In this document: one piece after another, positions 46,843 through 56,191 of the stretch
How the letters are laid out: every line of letters starts with the position of its first letter
Numbering within the stretch: the stretch's first letter is position 1
Assembly: GCA_002110465.1 (NCBI GenBank)
Contig: NEED01000069.1
Coordinates: 248,001 to 312,000 of the forward strand
From: an unicellular cyanobacterium SU2
GTDB lineage: Bacteria; Cyanobacteriota; Cyanobacteriia; Cyanobacteriales; Microcystaceae
DNA: 64,000 bases
Reading direction: 5' to 3'
Program-made: the position numbers and the translations under genes
Notes under the pieces: generated by a model
Seen by the model: the letters and a program-made list of their open reading frames with translations, nothing else
Database searches by the model: none
What the model was told of the DNA's origin: nothing

Positions 46843-48207
46843 ATGACAACATCGACGATAGAAAAAAGCACAAATATTAACCTAATTTGGGAGAATAATC
46901 TGCTAAGATTGTTTGAAAAATATAAATCTAAAAAAGCAGTAATGGGTTTCGAGTTTTTGGTAACTTTACGGGAAAAAGCCGCTTCTGAAATAAGTGAATT
47001 AAACTTTCCGACGAAGCAAGATGAAGAGTGGAGATTTACTGATTTATCTGAATTGTCTAAGATTGAGTTTAAACCTGCTAACTCTGCTACGATTTTATCC
47101 CAAGCTTTATCCCCTCTTATCTTACCTGAAGCCCAAGACAGTCACCTCGTTTTCGTCAACGGAGAATATGCCCCTGAATTATCGAACCTATCTGCTTTAC
47201 CTGAAGGAGTCTATGTAGGAAATTTGATGGGACTTCCCGAAGAAAAGAAAGCAAAAATTGTTAGTTATTTAGGACAACATCAAGACTCAGAAGATTTTTT
47301 CACCCTGATTAATACGGCAGATCTGTATCATGTTGCTATCGTTTGGGTTGATCCTAATGTTATTGTTGATCTCCCCATTCAGTTACTGCTTTTATCCGTT
47401 CCGACTCATTCCCATAGTTTAATTCAACCCCGTGTTTTAGTGGTAACTGAAACCGGGTCAAATGTCACTTTAGTCGAAAACTATGCTAGTCTTACCCAAG
47501 AATGTTCTGATGTTGCCCAGAATAAGCCCTATTTAGTGAATGGGGTAACGGAAATTTTCTTAGAAGATAACGCCCACGTTAACCATAGTAGAATTCAACG
47601 AGAATTAGGGGACAGCTTCCACATCGGAAAAACCGCAGTAACTCAAAACCAAGATAGTCGTTATACTTGTAACGAAATTAGTTTGGGGGCAAAACTTTCT
47701 CGCCACACCCTCAAGGTTTTTCAACAAGGAAAGCAAACTGAAACCCATTTGAATGGTTTAACGATGGTGGGAAGTCAACAGGTTTCAGATACCCACAGTG
47801 CAATCAATCTTAATTATCCCTATGGGACGACCCATCAATTACATAAATATATTATTGATGATCATGGTCATGGAGTATTTAACGGTAAAATATTCGTCCC
47901 CAAACCAGCACAATTAACCAATGCAACCCAATTAAATCGGAATTTGTTGCTGTCTCCTAAAGCCCGTATCAATACTAAACCAGAATTGCAAATTACTGCC
48001 GACAATGTTAAATGTTCCCACGGGGCAACCATTAGTCAATTGGAATCTGATGAACTCTTTTATTTACAAAGTCGGGGGTTAAGTGAAAACGATGCCCGTA
48101 ACCTATTAATTGATGCCTTTGCTGCCGAAATTTTAGATCGGCTTCCCCTCAAATCTCTCCGTGAAAGACTCACTCAATGTGTTGCCTGTCGTACCCTTGA
48201 CTCCTAA
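46843..48207 (+). CDS. sufD: Fe-S cluster assembly protein SufD
   Basis: A 454-residue partner of SufB. Seen: FPTKQDEEWRFTDLSEL near 52-68, a central beta-helix (TLVENYASLTQ; VNHSRIQRELGDSFHIG; SRHTLKVFQQGKQTETHLNGLTM in parts), and LELQITADNVKCSHGATISQLESDELFYLQSRG (in parts) near the C-terminus. The conserved histidine of KCSHGAT is present. Spacing of 63 bases from sufC and 95 to sufS fits a single transcript. Confidence 0.96.
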   Translation: MTTSTIEKSTNINLIWENNLLRLFEKYKSKKAVMGFEFLVTLREKAASEISELNFPTKQDEEWRFTDLSELSKIEFKPANSATILSQALSPLILPEAQDSHLVFVNGEYAPELSNLSALPEGVYVGNLMGLPEEKKAKIVSYLGQHQDSEDFFTLINTADLYHVAIVWVDPNVIVDLPIQLLLLSVPTHSHSLIQPRVLVVTETGSNVTLVENYASLTQECSDVAQNKPYLVNGVTEIFLEDNAHVNHSRIQRELGDSFHIGKTAVTQNQDSRYTCNEISLGAKLSRHTLKVFQQGKQTETHLNGLTMVGSQQVSDTHSAINLNYPYGTTHQLHKYIIDDHGHGVFNGKIFVPKPAQLTNATQLNRNLLLSPKARINTKPELQITADNVKCSHGATISQLESDELFYLQSRGLSENDARNLLIDAFAAEILDRLPLKSLRERLTQCVACRTLDS

Positions 48208-48302
48208 AAACTTCGTGACTTGATTTGACAACGTAGTAGACGGACTTAAAGAGAATTAAGCCCTAACTGATTAACCTTTAATTTCTCACTTCTCACTTCA
48301 TC

Positions 48303-49562
48303 ATGACTGCTATACAAGAAAAAACTCTCGCAGCTAAAGTTCGTTCTGATTTTCCAATTTTGCAGCAGCAAATTCACGGAAAGCCCTTAATTTATCTCGA
48401 CAATGCTGCTACTTCTCAAAAACCTCTAATCGTCCTTGATACCCTGCGTCATTACTATGAAAAAGATAACGCCAATGTTCATCGAGGGGCACATAGTTTA
48501 AGTGTGAGGGCAACGGAAGCTTATGAAGGGGCGAGGAATAAAGTCGCCAAATTTATCAACGCCCAATCATCTCAAGAAATTGTTTTTACTCGTAATGCCA
48601 CAGAAGCCATTAATTTAGTCGCTTATAGTTGGGGGTTAACTAACTTAAAACCTGGAGATGAAATTATTATTTCTGTTATGGAACACCATAGTAATATTGT
48701 TCCTTGGCAAATGATAGCCCAAAAGACAGGGGCAGTGATTAAATATGTCCCTTTAACGGAACAAGAAGAATTGGATTTATATCAGTTTAAAGCCTTATTA
48801 TCAGAGAAGACAAAACTGGTTGCCATTGTCCATGTTTCTAATACGTTAGGTTGTATTAATCCAGTAGAAGAAATCACTTCTTTAGCCCATAAAGTAGGGG
48901 CAAAAGTGTTAATTGATGCGTGTCAAAGTGTTCCCCATTTAGCTATTAATGTCCAACAAATGGGCTGTGATTGGTTGGTGGCTAGTGGTCATAAAATGTG
49001 CGCCCCTACAGGGATTGGGTTTCTTTATGGTAAAAAAGAAATATTAGAAGAAATGCCGCCTTTCCTGGGGGGAGGAGAGATGATAGGAGAGGTATTTTTT
49101 GACGGGTTTACCTATGGAGAATTACCCCACAAATTTGAAGCAGGAACCCCCGCTATTGGGGAGGCGATCGCCCTAGGGGTAGCAGTGGATTATTTAACTG
49201 GTATTGGCTTTGATCAAATCCATGCTTATGAAGAAGAATTGACCGCCTATTTGTTTAAAAAATTAGAAGAAGTTCCTAACTTACGAGTTTATGGACCTAA
49301 ACCTACTTTAGACGGTAAAGGTAGGGCAGCTTTAGCTTCCTTTAATGTTGAAGGAATTCATGGGAGTGACTTATCAACCTTATTAGATAATGAAGGGGTT
49401 GCTATTCGGTCAGGACATCACTGTACTCAACCCTTACATCGCCTATTTGATGCGTCGGGAAGTGCCAGGGTGAGTTTATATTTTTACAATACCCGCTCCG
49501 AAATTGATAGCTTTATTTTGGCTTTAAAAGAAACCATAGATTTTTTCACTCAAATGATGTAA
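48303..49562 (+). CDS. sufS: Cysteine desulfurase SufS
   Basis: A 419-residue PLP enzyme that removes sulfur from cysteine as a persulfide for cluster assembly. Seen: [50 protein letters not shown], the PLP lysine in [14 protein letters not shown], and the catalytic cysteine in [11 protein letters not shown] near 371-381. This is the type II (SufS) form. It closes the operon; no sufE or sufU is next to it. Confidence 0.97.
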   Translation: MTAIQEKTLAAKVRSDFPILQQQIHGKPLIYLDNAATSQKPLIVLDTLRHYYEKDNANVHRGAHSLSVRATEAYEGARNKVAKFINAQSSQEIVFTRNATEAINLVAYSWGLTNLKPGDEIIISVMEHHSNIVPWQMIAQKTGAVIKYVPLTEQEELDLYQFKALLSEKTKLVAIVHVSNTLGCINPVEEITSLAHKVGAKVLIDACQSVPHLAINVQQMGCDWLVASGHKMCAPTGIGFLYGKKEILEEMPPFLGGGEMIGEVFFDGFTYGELPHKFEAGTPAIGEAIALGVAVDYLTGIGFDQIHAYEEELTAYLFKKLEEVPNLRVYGPKPTLDGKGRAALASFNVEGIHGSDLSTLLDNEGVAIRSGHHCTQPLHRLFDASGSARVSLYFYNTRSEIDSFILALKETIDFFTQMM

Positions 49563-49589
49563 TAATTAAGATTAGCCTGCGTTTTTTTG

Positions 49590-49618
49590 GGGGTGGAAAC
49601 TTACCACCTCTTCTTACT
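49590..49618 (+). terminator. Likely terminator of the suf operon
   Basis: GGGGTGG (49590-49596) and CCACCTC (49604-49610) form a 7-bp stem with one G-T pair and a 7-base loop, followed by TTCTTACTTTAT. The T tract is interrupted. Confidence 0.5.
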
Positions 49619-49818
49619 TTATATAATAAATCTAAGTTTAGACAATCATCAAACTAACATTTCACAATAGTATTTTTTTATTCTAAATTCTCAATTTGAT
49701 TCACAACATGAATGGTCGCCTTAACTGAGAGAAATAATTTATAATAATTTTAGAAAAAAAAGGAATAAACTCAAGAAATCTGTGAGAGAATTTGATTACT
49801 AATCTTAATCAATGATTT

Positions 49819-50448
49819 ATGCTAACCGTTGCTATCCCCAAAGGCGCACTGTTATCTGATAGTATCAAGCTATTCCAAAGTATTGGATTAGATTTTAGTG
49901 CCTTTCTCGACTCCAAAAACCGTCAATTACAAATTACAGACCCCACCAATACTGCCAAAGCCTTATTGGTGAGGGCGACTGATGTTCCCGTTTATGTTGA
50001 ATATGGACAAGCGCAATTAGGGATAGTTGGCTATGATTTACTATTAGAAAAAACTCCTATAGTAGCGGATTTAGCAGATCTCACTTTTGGCTATTGTCGG
50101 ATGTCCGTTGCGGTTCCTACCGCTAGTCCCTATAAGCGTCCTCTGGATCTTCCTCCCCACGGAAAAGTGGCTTCTAAATTCGTTAATTGTGCGAAAAACT
50201 ATTTCCATCATTTAGATTTACCTGTGGAAATTATTCCCCTTTACGGGTCAGTTGAATTAGGCCCTATTACCGGAATGTCAGAAGCAATTGTAGACTTAGT
50301 TTCCACTGGACGGACGTTAAAACAAAATGGCTTAATGGAAATTGATACTTTATTTGAAAGTACCGCTCATTTAATTGCTCATCCCCTAAGTTATCGCCTT
50401 AATTGCGATCAGATTAATTCTTGGGTTGAAAAGATTAGAAAAATATAG
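49819..50448 (+). CDS. hisG: ATP phosphoribosyltransferase, short form HisG
   Basis: A 209-residue enzyme that joins ATP and PRPP in the first step of histidine synthesis. Seen: [51 protein letters not shown], and the PRPP site [25 protein letters not shown]. The C-terminal regulatory ACT-like domain is missing, so this is the short form, which works with HisZ as regulatory subunit; hisZ is not in the window. Same strand as suf but 255 bases away, with its own spacer. Confidence 0.95.
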   Translation: MLTVAIPKGALLSDSIKLFQSIGLDFSAFLDSKNRQLQITDPTNTAKALLVRATDVPVYVEYGQAQLGIVGYDLLLEKTPIVADLADLTFGYCRMSVAVPTASPYKRPLDLPPHGKVASKFVNCAKNYFHHLDLPVEIIPLYGSVELGPITGMSEAIVDLVSTGRTLKQNGLMEIDTLFESTAHLIAHPLSYRLNCDQINSWVEKIRKI

Positions 50449-50483
50449 TCATAGCTAAGCCAAATTATTGGTATATTTTTTCA

Positions 50484-50558
50484 AGGTTTGTAGTAAGGAC
50501 TTTAGTCCTATTAGAGTAGTCCAAACATGACTTACGACAAACATAGAATTAATTTTGC
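50484..50558 (-). repeat. Dispersed palindromic repeat, copy 2
   Basis: Minus-strand reading gives the same block order as 9961-10034: GCAAAATTAATTCTATGTTTG, a variable middle, then ATAGGACTAAAGTCCTTACTAC and AAACC. It lies between hisG and ddl, which converge. The variable middle differs in sequence but keeps about the same length. Confidence 0.6.
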
Positions 50559-50575
50559 TTACTTCTTATTGCCTA

Positions 50576-51631
50576 TCAATTATTTCTTTCTAAGGCTAAT
50601 TGAATCAATTGATCGACTAATTCTGGAAAAGTCACCCCTGTTGCGTTCCACAGTTGGGGATACATACTAAACGCAGTAAACCCAGGAAGGGTATTAATTT
50701 CATTAATAAACACTTCTTGGCTATCTTCGACATAGAAAAAGTCTACCCTAGCTAGTCCTGCCCCATCGACTGCGGCAAAAGCAAGAATAGCCATTTCTTG
50801 AATTTGAGTAATAATAGTCTCAGGAAGTTGAGCAGGAATGTGTAATTGTGCCTTACCGTCGGTATATTTCGCCTCGTAGTCGTAGAAATCAGCATTATAG
50901 GTAATTTCCCCAACTACCGACGCTTTGGGGTTATCATTGCCTAAAACCGCACATTCAACCTCTCGAGCGGTTACTCCTGTTTCAATAACAATGCGTCTGT
51001 CGTAACTTGCTGCATTATCTAACGCGGCTTCAAGTTCGGAACGCGATCGCACTTTAGCAATTCCTACGGATGACCCTAGGTTAGCAGGTTTGACAAAACA
51101 AGGATAACCTACTATTTCTTCAATTTCATCGCAAAGCTTGGGGAAAACGCAGGGATTAGACCAAATTTCAGCCCTATCCACCGCCGTGTATTCAACTTGG
51201 GGTAATCCTACTTGAGCAAAGGCCATTTTCATGGCAATCTTATCCATTCCTACCGATGATCCTAACACCCCACTTCCCACAAAAGGCGTTTGCATTAAAG
51301 TTAATAACCCTTGTATCGTTCCGTCTTCCCCGTTGGGACCATGCAAGATGGGAAACCACACATCCACCTCACTCACTTGAGGGGGAAATTGCCATAATTG
51401 TTGCGCGGTTGCTTCTTCACAGGGTAGGGGAGTTCCTTGATCAAGGATTTGTTGTGCGGTATTTCCCGCTTGCCAAACTCCATTTTTTTGAATGTATACG
51501 GGTAATATCTCGTATTTTTGGGGGTTATCTGCGGTGTTTAAAGCGGTTGCGATCGCCTTGGCCGACTTGATGGAAACTTCATGTTCTCCTGATCGTCCCC
51601 CAAACAACAATCCTACCCGTAATTTGGTCAT
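50576..51631 (-). CDS. ddl: D-alanine--D-alanine ligase
   Basis: A 351-residue ATP-grasp ligase that makes D-Ala-D-Ala for peptidoglycan. Seen: [23 protein letters not shown] at the start, [59 protein letters not shown], and [35 protein letters not shown] (in parts) with the metal-binding E-N. Length and motif order are normal. A HIP1 octamer lies within the gene. Confidence 0.96.
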   Translation of the reverse strand: MTKLRVGLLFGGRSGEHEVSIKSAKAIATALNTADNPQKYEILPVYIQKNGVWQAGNTAQQILDQGTPLPCEEATAQQLWQFPPQVSEVDVWFPILHGPNGEDGTIQGLLTLMQTPFVGSGVLGSSVGMDKIAMKMAFAQVGLPQVEYTAVDRAEIWSNPCVFPKLCDEIEEIVGYPCFVKPANLGSSVGIAKVRSRSELEAALDNAASYDRRIVIETGVTAREVECAVLGNDNPKASVVGEITYNADFYDYEAKYTDGKAQLHIPAQLPETIITQIQEMAILAFAAVDGAGLARVDFFYVEDSQEVFINEINTLPGFTAFSMYPQLWNATGVTFPELVDQLIQLALERNN

Positions 51632-51982
51632 TCTTGATACTCCTTATTTCTAAACAGCGATCGCACCTATTGTTTAACTATAGACGACCGACTCGAACTT
51701 AGGGAAGTTCCGTTGAGGTTTCAACTTATAATTAACATTAATTTAGATTTTGATTTTAATTTCTTAGTTTTTAGACATTAGATATTCCATTTACGGTTAT
51801 TTTTAGTCATTAAATTCTGACTTGTTTTAAACTTTTAATTAGTAACAATAGGTCTGATCGGTTTTAATCAAATCCCTAGCAAATATTTAAGATGACTAAA
51901 ACAAAAATTGACAAATTCTTCTAGGAAAATTATACTTTCCGAGTATGCCTGTATATTAGAGTTTTACCGAAAAATCTACCGT
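51632..51982. other. AT-rich spacer upstream of ddl and of a gene remnant
   Basis: It contains one HIP1 octamer at about 51658 and otherwise AT-rich sequence with no clear gene. The ddl promoter must lie here. A frame running into the next entry is open from 51908, but the conserved protein starts only at 51983. Confidence 0.35.
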
Positions 51983-52258
51983 ATGTTGAGAAAAATTCAA
52001 GAATATATCAACAATTTTCATCTAAGGAAACAAATTACTGCTTTGCTTAGTTTTGTTTTTGTAGGAGGAATTCTTGTCTGTGGTTTAGCTTTAGCTATTA
52101 TTTTAAATCAGAACGCTCAAGCTCAAATTATTGCAGAAGCAGAAGTTGCCTTCAAAACAATTATGGCTGTTAGATCTTATACTAATTTAAATCCTAGTAA
52201 TATGCGAGATAAAGCAGTGGAAATATTTATTTATGCTGACTTCGGTTTTGGCCGATAA
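51983..52258 (+). pseudogene. N-terminal remnant of a Tll0287/DUF3365-type membrane sensor with an internal deletion
   Basis: The frame begins MLRKIQEYINNFHLRKQITALLS, then a membrane segment (FVFVGGILVCGLALAIIL), then AQIIAEAEVAFKTIMAVRSYTN. This is the start of cyanobacterial sensor proteins carrying a Tll0287-like (DUF3365) heme or ligand domain. It continues directly with LNPSNMRDKAVEIF, which in complete relatives lies some 45 residues further on. The frame then ends after YADFGFGR. So an in-frame internal deletion removed the middle of the domain and a later lesion removed the kinase or cyclase part. Confidence 0.55.
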
Positions 52259-52356
52259 TGTTAATGGTGTATCTAAAAAGAAACAAATAGGGGTTAACGG
52301 CTGTTGACTCCTTGAGATGACAACGGTAAGTAATTTATCTTATTAGGAGCCTAAAA

Positions 52357-52881
52357 ATGGGATTATTAGAGCAAATTCTGAGTGCTATTGACAGTCCAAC
52401 TCAACAAGCAAGTCCAGATCAACTAAGTCAAATTTTGACAACGGTTCAACAGCTTGCTAAAAGTCAAGGGGTGAACCCCCAAACTACTCAAACAGTAGCT
52501 GCTGTGGTTGGTCAATTTGTACGGCGATCACTTCAAGAAAAACGAGAGACTTTAGGAACAGGATCAACGGAAGAAATAGTCAATCAATACAGTGGGGTTC
52601 AACCCAATTCAGAAGCTGTACAAGCGATTTTATCACCCCAACAACAGCAAGAAGTTGCCCAAGTTGCATCCCAAAAAACAGGGTTAGATTTTTCTAAAAT
52701 TCAAGCAATGTTACCCATTTTAGTGCCTATTATTCTCAATTTATTACAAGCAGGTGCGAGTAAACCAGGAACATCATCGAGTCAACAAAATTCTGTTCTC
52801 AGTACGTTTTTAGATACGGATAATGATGGAGATATAGATCTGGCTGATACTTTATCTTTGGCAAGTCGTTTCTTAGGTTAA
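52357..52881 (+). CDS. DUF937-domain protein with a C-terminal dockerin/EF-hand-like calcium loop
   Basis: A 174-residue soluble protein. Residues 1-130 match DUF937 (MGLLEQILSAI; VGQFVRRSLQEK; LSPQQQQEVAQVASQKTGLD; MLPILVPIILNLLQ). A Ser/Gln linker leads to DTDNDGDIDLADTLSLASRFLG, a single calcium-binding loop with D-x-D-x-D-G-D spacing and the following helix, as in dockerin type I or EF-hand units. One loop alone is half a dockerin, so a cellulosome-like role is not claimed. AGGAG precedes the ATG. A perfect hairpin follows the stop. Confidence 0.82.
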   Translation: MGLLEQILSAIDSPTQQASPDQLSQILTTVQQLAKSQGVNPQTTQTVAAVVGQFVRRSLQEKRETLGTGSTEEIVNQYSGVQPNSEAVQAILSPQQQQEVAQVASQKTGLDFSKIQAMLPILVPIILNLLQAGASKPGTSSSQQNSVLSTFLDTDNDGDIDLADTLSLASRFLG

Positions 52882-52894
52882 TTGATAGAAAAAA

Positions 52895-52922
52895 TTAGGG
52901 ATCAACCCTTTTTGATCCCTAA
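52895..52922. terminator. Strong bidirectional terminator hairpin
   Basis: TTAGGGATCAA (52895-52905) and TTGATCCCTAA (52912-52922) form a perfect 11-bp stem with a 6-base loop. A T run of six follows on the minus strand and T's lie in the loop on the plus strand. It ends the DUF937 transcript and would also have ended the decayed lemA on the other strand. Confidence 0.7.
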
Positions 52923-52962
52923 AAATATGTTGTCAAAAAAATCAATAAACTTTTCTTTACTT

Positions 52963-53219
52963 TCAGGAGTTGCTGACATATTGATTGTATTTTTGTATAG
53001 CTTGGTTATAGCACATTATTTCTACTGCTAGACGATTTTGAGTTCCTTTAATTTCATACTAAAGATTAATAAAAAGTTGATTAGATTGCAGGTTTGAATC
53101 GGTGATTGCATACGCTTATAAACGGGCGATCGCTTGATTTCTCCTGTTGCTTGGGCTTTTTCTTCAGGAGTCACAGCTTCTAAATACGACTGGCGAGATG
53201 TGACTAATATCAAATCTGC
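52963..53219 (-). pseudogene. LemA-family protein, decayed C-terminal part
   Basis: On the minus strand, ADLILVTSRQSYLEAVTPEEKAQATGEIK runs in one frame. A shift then gives DSNLQSNQLFINL, a TAG, and YEIKGTQNRLAVEIMCYNQAIQKYNQYVSN. In LemA proteins this region reads LQYEIAGTENRIAVERMRYNEAVQAYN, so the TAG replaces a glutamine and at least one frameshift is present. The N-terminal signal anchor is missing. LemA proteins are small membrane proteins of unclear role; this copy is dead. Confidence 0.75.
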
Positions 53220-53418
53220 CTATGATAGTGGAATAAAAATCTTAACGAACTTCGCTTATTCTCTAGGTTTGTTAATCTACTTTTAAAGGCGGATTTAGTA
53301 TGAGGGGATAATAAAAAACCTGTCTAGTTTCATATCCTAGGTTTGGTAGAATATTTTTGACTAAGATGGTTAAAATAAACTACTATTTAGGAACTTATCC
53401 GTAACTTATAATTAACTT

Positions 53419-54807
53419 ATGAAACAGAAGTCTATTAACCTTTATTTGCTCTGGATTATTACTGGTATGAGTATTGTAATACTCTTTTTATGTGCCAGTT
53501 TACGTCATTTTTTATTTCAATCAAATGCTTTAGATTTGGGGTGGTTTGATCAAGCAATTTATCTAATTAGTCAAGGACAACCTCCGATAGTTTCTTTTGT
53601 AGATGATCATATTTTAGGAGATCACGCGGCTTTTATTTTTTATCCTTTGGCATTATTTTATGTAATTTATCCCAATGTACATTGGTTGTTTGCTATTCAA
53701 GCGATCGCTCTTGGTTTAGGGGCAATTCCTATTTATAAGTTAGCCCAAAAATCAGGGTTACAAGAAAATTTAGCTTTAACCATGTCAGGAGTTTATTTAC
53801 TTTATCCCCTAATTTTCAATTTAAACCTATTTGATTTTCATTCAGAAGTCATAGCTTTACCTCTTGTACTTTGGGCAATTCTCGCGGCAAAAAATAATCA
53901 ATTTTGGCGATTTTTATTAGCAATTATTATTATCTTAAGTTGTAAAGCGGTACTATCTTTAACTGTTGCAGCTATGGGACTATGGTTATTAATTTTTGAA
54001 AGAAAACGTCTTTGTGGTAGTGTGGCATTAGGATTAGGAGTTTTCTGGTTTTTAATCGCAACTCAAGTCATTATTCCTCAGTTTAGTGGGGATGAAGTCG
54101 CCGCAGTGGGACGTTATTCCTTTTTAGGAGATTCTATCGGAGAAATTATCAAAAACCTCTTTTTAAATCCTGGTGTTATTCTTAGTCGAATTTTTACCTT
54201 ACCTAATCTTGAATATTTAGTTTTATTAGTGGTTCCTGTAATTTGGGGATTATTCCCAAGTCAGTTAACCCCAATGGTTGCAGCTATTCCTCAGTTAGGA
54301 TTAAATTTACTGACTGATTACCAACCCCAAAAAGATTTAGTTCATCAATATTCTTTGCCAATTTTACCTTTTCTATTACTCTCAGTTATTTATACATTAG
54401 CAGCAAAAAAAAGTTTAATCAAGCGTCCTAGGCTTATAATACTTTGGTCATTAATTTGCTTTTTGGCATTAGCTAAATATAGTTATTTTGGCTCAAAATA
54501 TTTAGAACAATTAGACACTTTATCCGCCATGAAACAAGCAGTTAAGTTAGTTCCTCCCCAGGTAACAGTTTTAACTTCCCCTCAAATTGCACCCCATTTA
54601 ACCCATCGTCCTGTAGTAAAATTAGCGATCAAAGATGCAGAACCTATTGATATTAATAGTTTTGATTCTATTCTACTCAATGTTCGTCATCCGAGTTGGC
54701 CAAATTCCCAAGAAACCGTTATTAATTTAGTTGAACAATTAAAACAAAACTCAAAATTTACCTCTGTTTATGAAAAAGATGATGTATTTTTGTTTAAGCA
54801 AAATTAG
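53419..54807 (+). CDS. DUF2079 membrane protein (glycosyltransferase-like fold)
   Basis: A 462-residue polytopic membrane protein with about ten hydrophobic segments. The signature is LGWFDQAIYLISQGQPPIVSF, then DHILGDHAAFIFYPLALFYVIYP, typical of DUF2079. The family has the look of GT-C enzymes, where acidic residues in the first extracytoplasmic loop (D at LDLGWFD) serve lipid-linked sugar transfer; this is by analogy. FDFHSEVIALPLVLWAI is another conserved part. A HIP1 octamer is within the gene. The defence-like operon starts 150 bases downstream. Confidence 0.85.
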   Translation: MKQKSINLYLLWIITGMSIVILFLCASLRHFLFQSNALDLGWFDQAIYLISQGQPPIVSFVDDHILGDHAAFIFYPLALFYVIYPNVHWLFAIQAIALGLGAIPIYKLAQKSGLQENLALTMSGVYLLYPLIFNLNLFDFHSEVIALPLVLWAILAAKNNQFWRFLLAIIIILSCKAVLSLTVAAMGLWLLIFERKRLCGSVALGLGVFWFLIATQVIIPQFSGDEVAAVGRYSFLGDSIGEIIKNLFLNPGVILSRIFTLPNLEYLVLLVVPVIWGLFPSQLTPMVAAIPQLGLNLLTDYQPQKDLVHQYSLPILPFLLLSVIYTLAAKKSLIKRPRLIILWSLICFLALAKYSYFGSKYLEQLDTLSAMKQAVKLVPPQVTVLTSPQIAPHLTHRPVVKLAIKDAEPIDINSFDSILLNVRHPSWPNSQETVINLVEQLKQNSKFTSVYEKDDVFLFKQN

Positions 54808-54899
54808 CTCTGGAGTTTAAGCTGTTGTGCATTTAAACTACTTATTGTAAATTAGAATTTACCCAGGATCTGAGAAGATACATAGAATTGTTTAAATAA

Positions 54900-54929
54900 T
54901 TGTGCTAAAGTTTCCTAATATGATAAGAT
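54900..54929 (+). promoter_or_regulatory. Possible promoter of the hydrolase-caspase-TPR/L23 operon
   Basis: TTGTGC (54900-54905), an 18-base spacer, then TAAGAT (54924-54929), about 29 bases before the ATG. The match is moderate and was found by eye. Confidence 0.3.
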
Positions 54930-54957
54930 TTGCTAACAAAAGCAGAAAATACAACTT

Positions 54958-56181
54958 ATGACTACTGTAATTGTCATTCATGGTATAGGTGGCAGACTGC
55001 ATAACTATCCAGAGACATTCGAGATAATTAAAAAAGCGATTCAAGATCGTAGACAAGGTGTTATAGTACAACCTTGTCTTTGGGGAGATGATCATGGTGC
55101 TAAATATAGAGTAGGACAAAATATAAGTGTTTCTACTCCTAGATATGATGAAACCATTGAAGAAGAGAATCTAGATGAATATCTGTTGTGGGAACAGCTA
55201 TATAAAGATCCATATTACGAAATTCGTTTCTTATCACAAAAACAACCTCAAGTTAGAAGATCTATTCGTTCGGGAGATCAACTCACTCCATCTCAGCAAC
55301 TTGATGCGAGTCTAAAGAGACTATTGGAAAGCTATACAACCAGAAAAGATCTCAATCACTTAACATTATTATCTGGAATTAAAGAGGATATATTTAAGCA
55401 AACTTATCAAGAAATTATAGAATTAGATTTTTATCAACAGTTAAAGAATAATGCATCAGAGTCTTTAAATGATTCGTATGATGTACTTTCCAGATTATTT
55501 GTAGCAAAAGTTATTTATCTTTTAAAATATAGCTCTGCTTCTATTTGTTACAATGCAAAGCAACGGAATAAGCTTGTAGATTTATGTTTTCAGATATTGA
55601 CTGAAAAACCAGAAAGAGCGTTAGGAATAAACTGGTTGAAAAAACAATCTTTATTAGGACTTCAATGTATCTTTGTGGATTCAAAGAGAGGATCGCTTAC
55701 TGATAATTTTTCTCCTCTTGCTGGAGATATTTTAGTTTATCAAGCTAATGGCAAGAGAATTCGCCAATTTATTAAAGACGAGATTGAAAAAGAAGAAATT
55801 GAACCACCTGTTGTTCTTTTGGCTCATAGCTTAGGCGGAATTGCCTGTGTCGACTTGCTGGTTGAACAAGATTTACCGAAAGTTAAATTGTTAATTACTG
55901 TTGGATCTCAAGCTCCGTTTTTGTATGAAATTGGTGCATTACAAAGTTTATTGCCAGATCCAATCACTGATCAATTGCCTCTTCTACCACAGCACTTCTT
56001 TTCTGAAGAGAAATGGCTCAATATTTATGATACTAAAGACATTTTAAGCTATTATGCCGAAGGAGCGTTTCCTGGACGAGTGAAAGATGTGCCAGTTAAT
56101 AATAAACAACCTTTTCCAGAAGCTCATCTTGCTTATTGGTCTAATGAAAATATGTGGGAAGAAATCGTGAATAGATTGTGA
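54958..56181 (+). CDS. Alpha/beta hydrolase (lipase/esterase-like), first gene of a caspase operon
   Basis: A 407-residue predicted serine hydrolase. It opens with strand and oxyanion-type turn TVIVIHGIGGRLHNYPETF. The nucleophile elbow is LLAHSLGGIACVDLL with S291 (A-x-S-x-G form), an aspartate candidate lies near YDTKDILSYY, and EAHLAYW near the C-terminus supplies the histidine. Between the first strand and the elbow is a helical insertion of about 200 residues (60-260) that I do not recognise. In related multi-gene conflict systems such esterases are effectors attacking lipids or proteins; that is inference. The caspase gene begins 10 bases after its stop. No HIP1 octamer occurs in this gene or the next two. 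Confidence 0.75.
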   Translation: MTTVIVIHGIGGRLHNYPETFEIIKKAIQDRRQGVIVQPCLWGDDHGAKYRVGQNISVSTPRYDETIEEENLDEYLLWEQLYKDPYYEIRFLSQKQPQVRRSIRSGDQLTPSQQLDASLKRLLESYTTRKDLNHLTLLSGIKEDIFKQTYQEIIELDFYQQLKNNASESLNDSYDVLSRLFVAKVIYLLKYSSASICYNAKQRNKLVDLCFQILTEKPERALGINWLKKQSLLGLQCIFVDSKRGSLTDNFSPLAGDILVYQANGKRIRQFIKDEIEKEEIEPPVVLLAHSLGGIACVDLLVEQDLPKVKLLITVGSQAPFLYEIGALQSLLPDPITDQLPLLPQHFFSEEKWLNIYDTKDILSYYAEGAFPGRVKDVPVNNKQPFPEAHLAYWSNENMWEEIVNRL

Positions 56182-56191
56182 AGAGGTTGCC

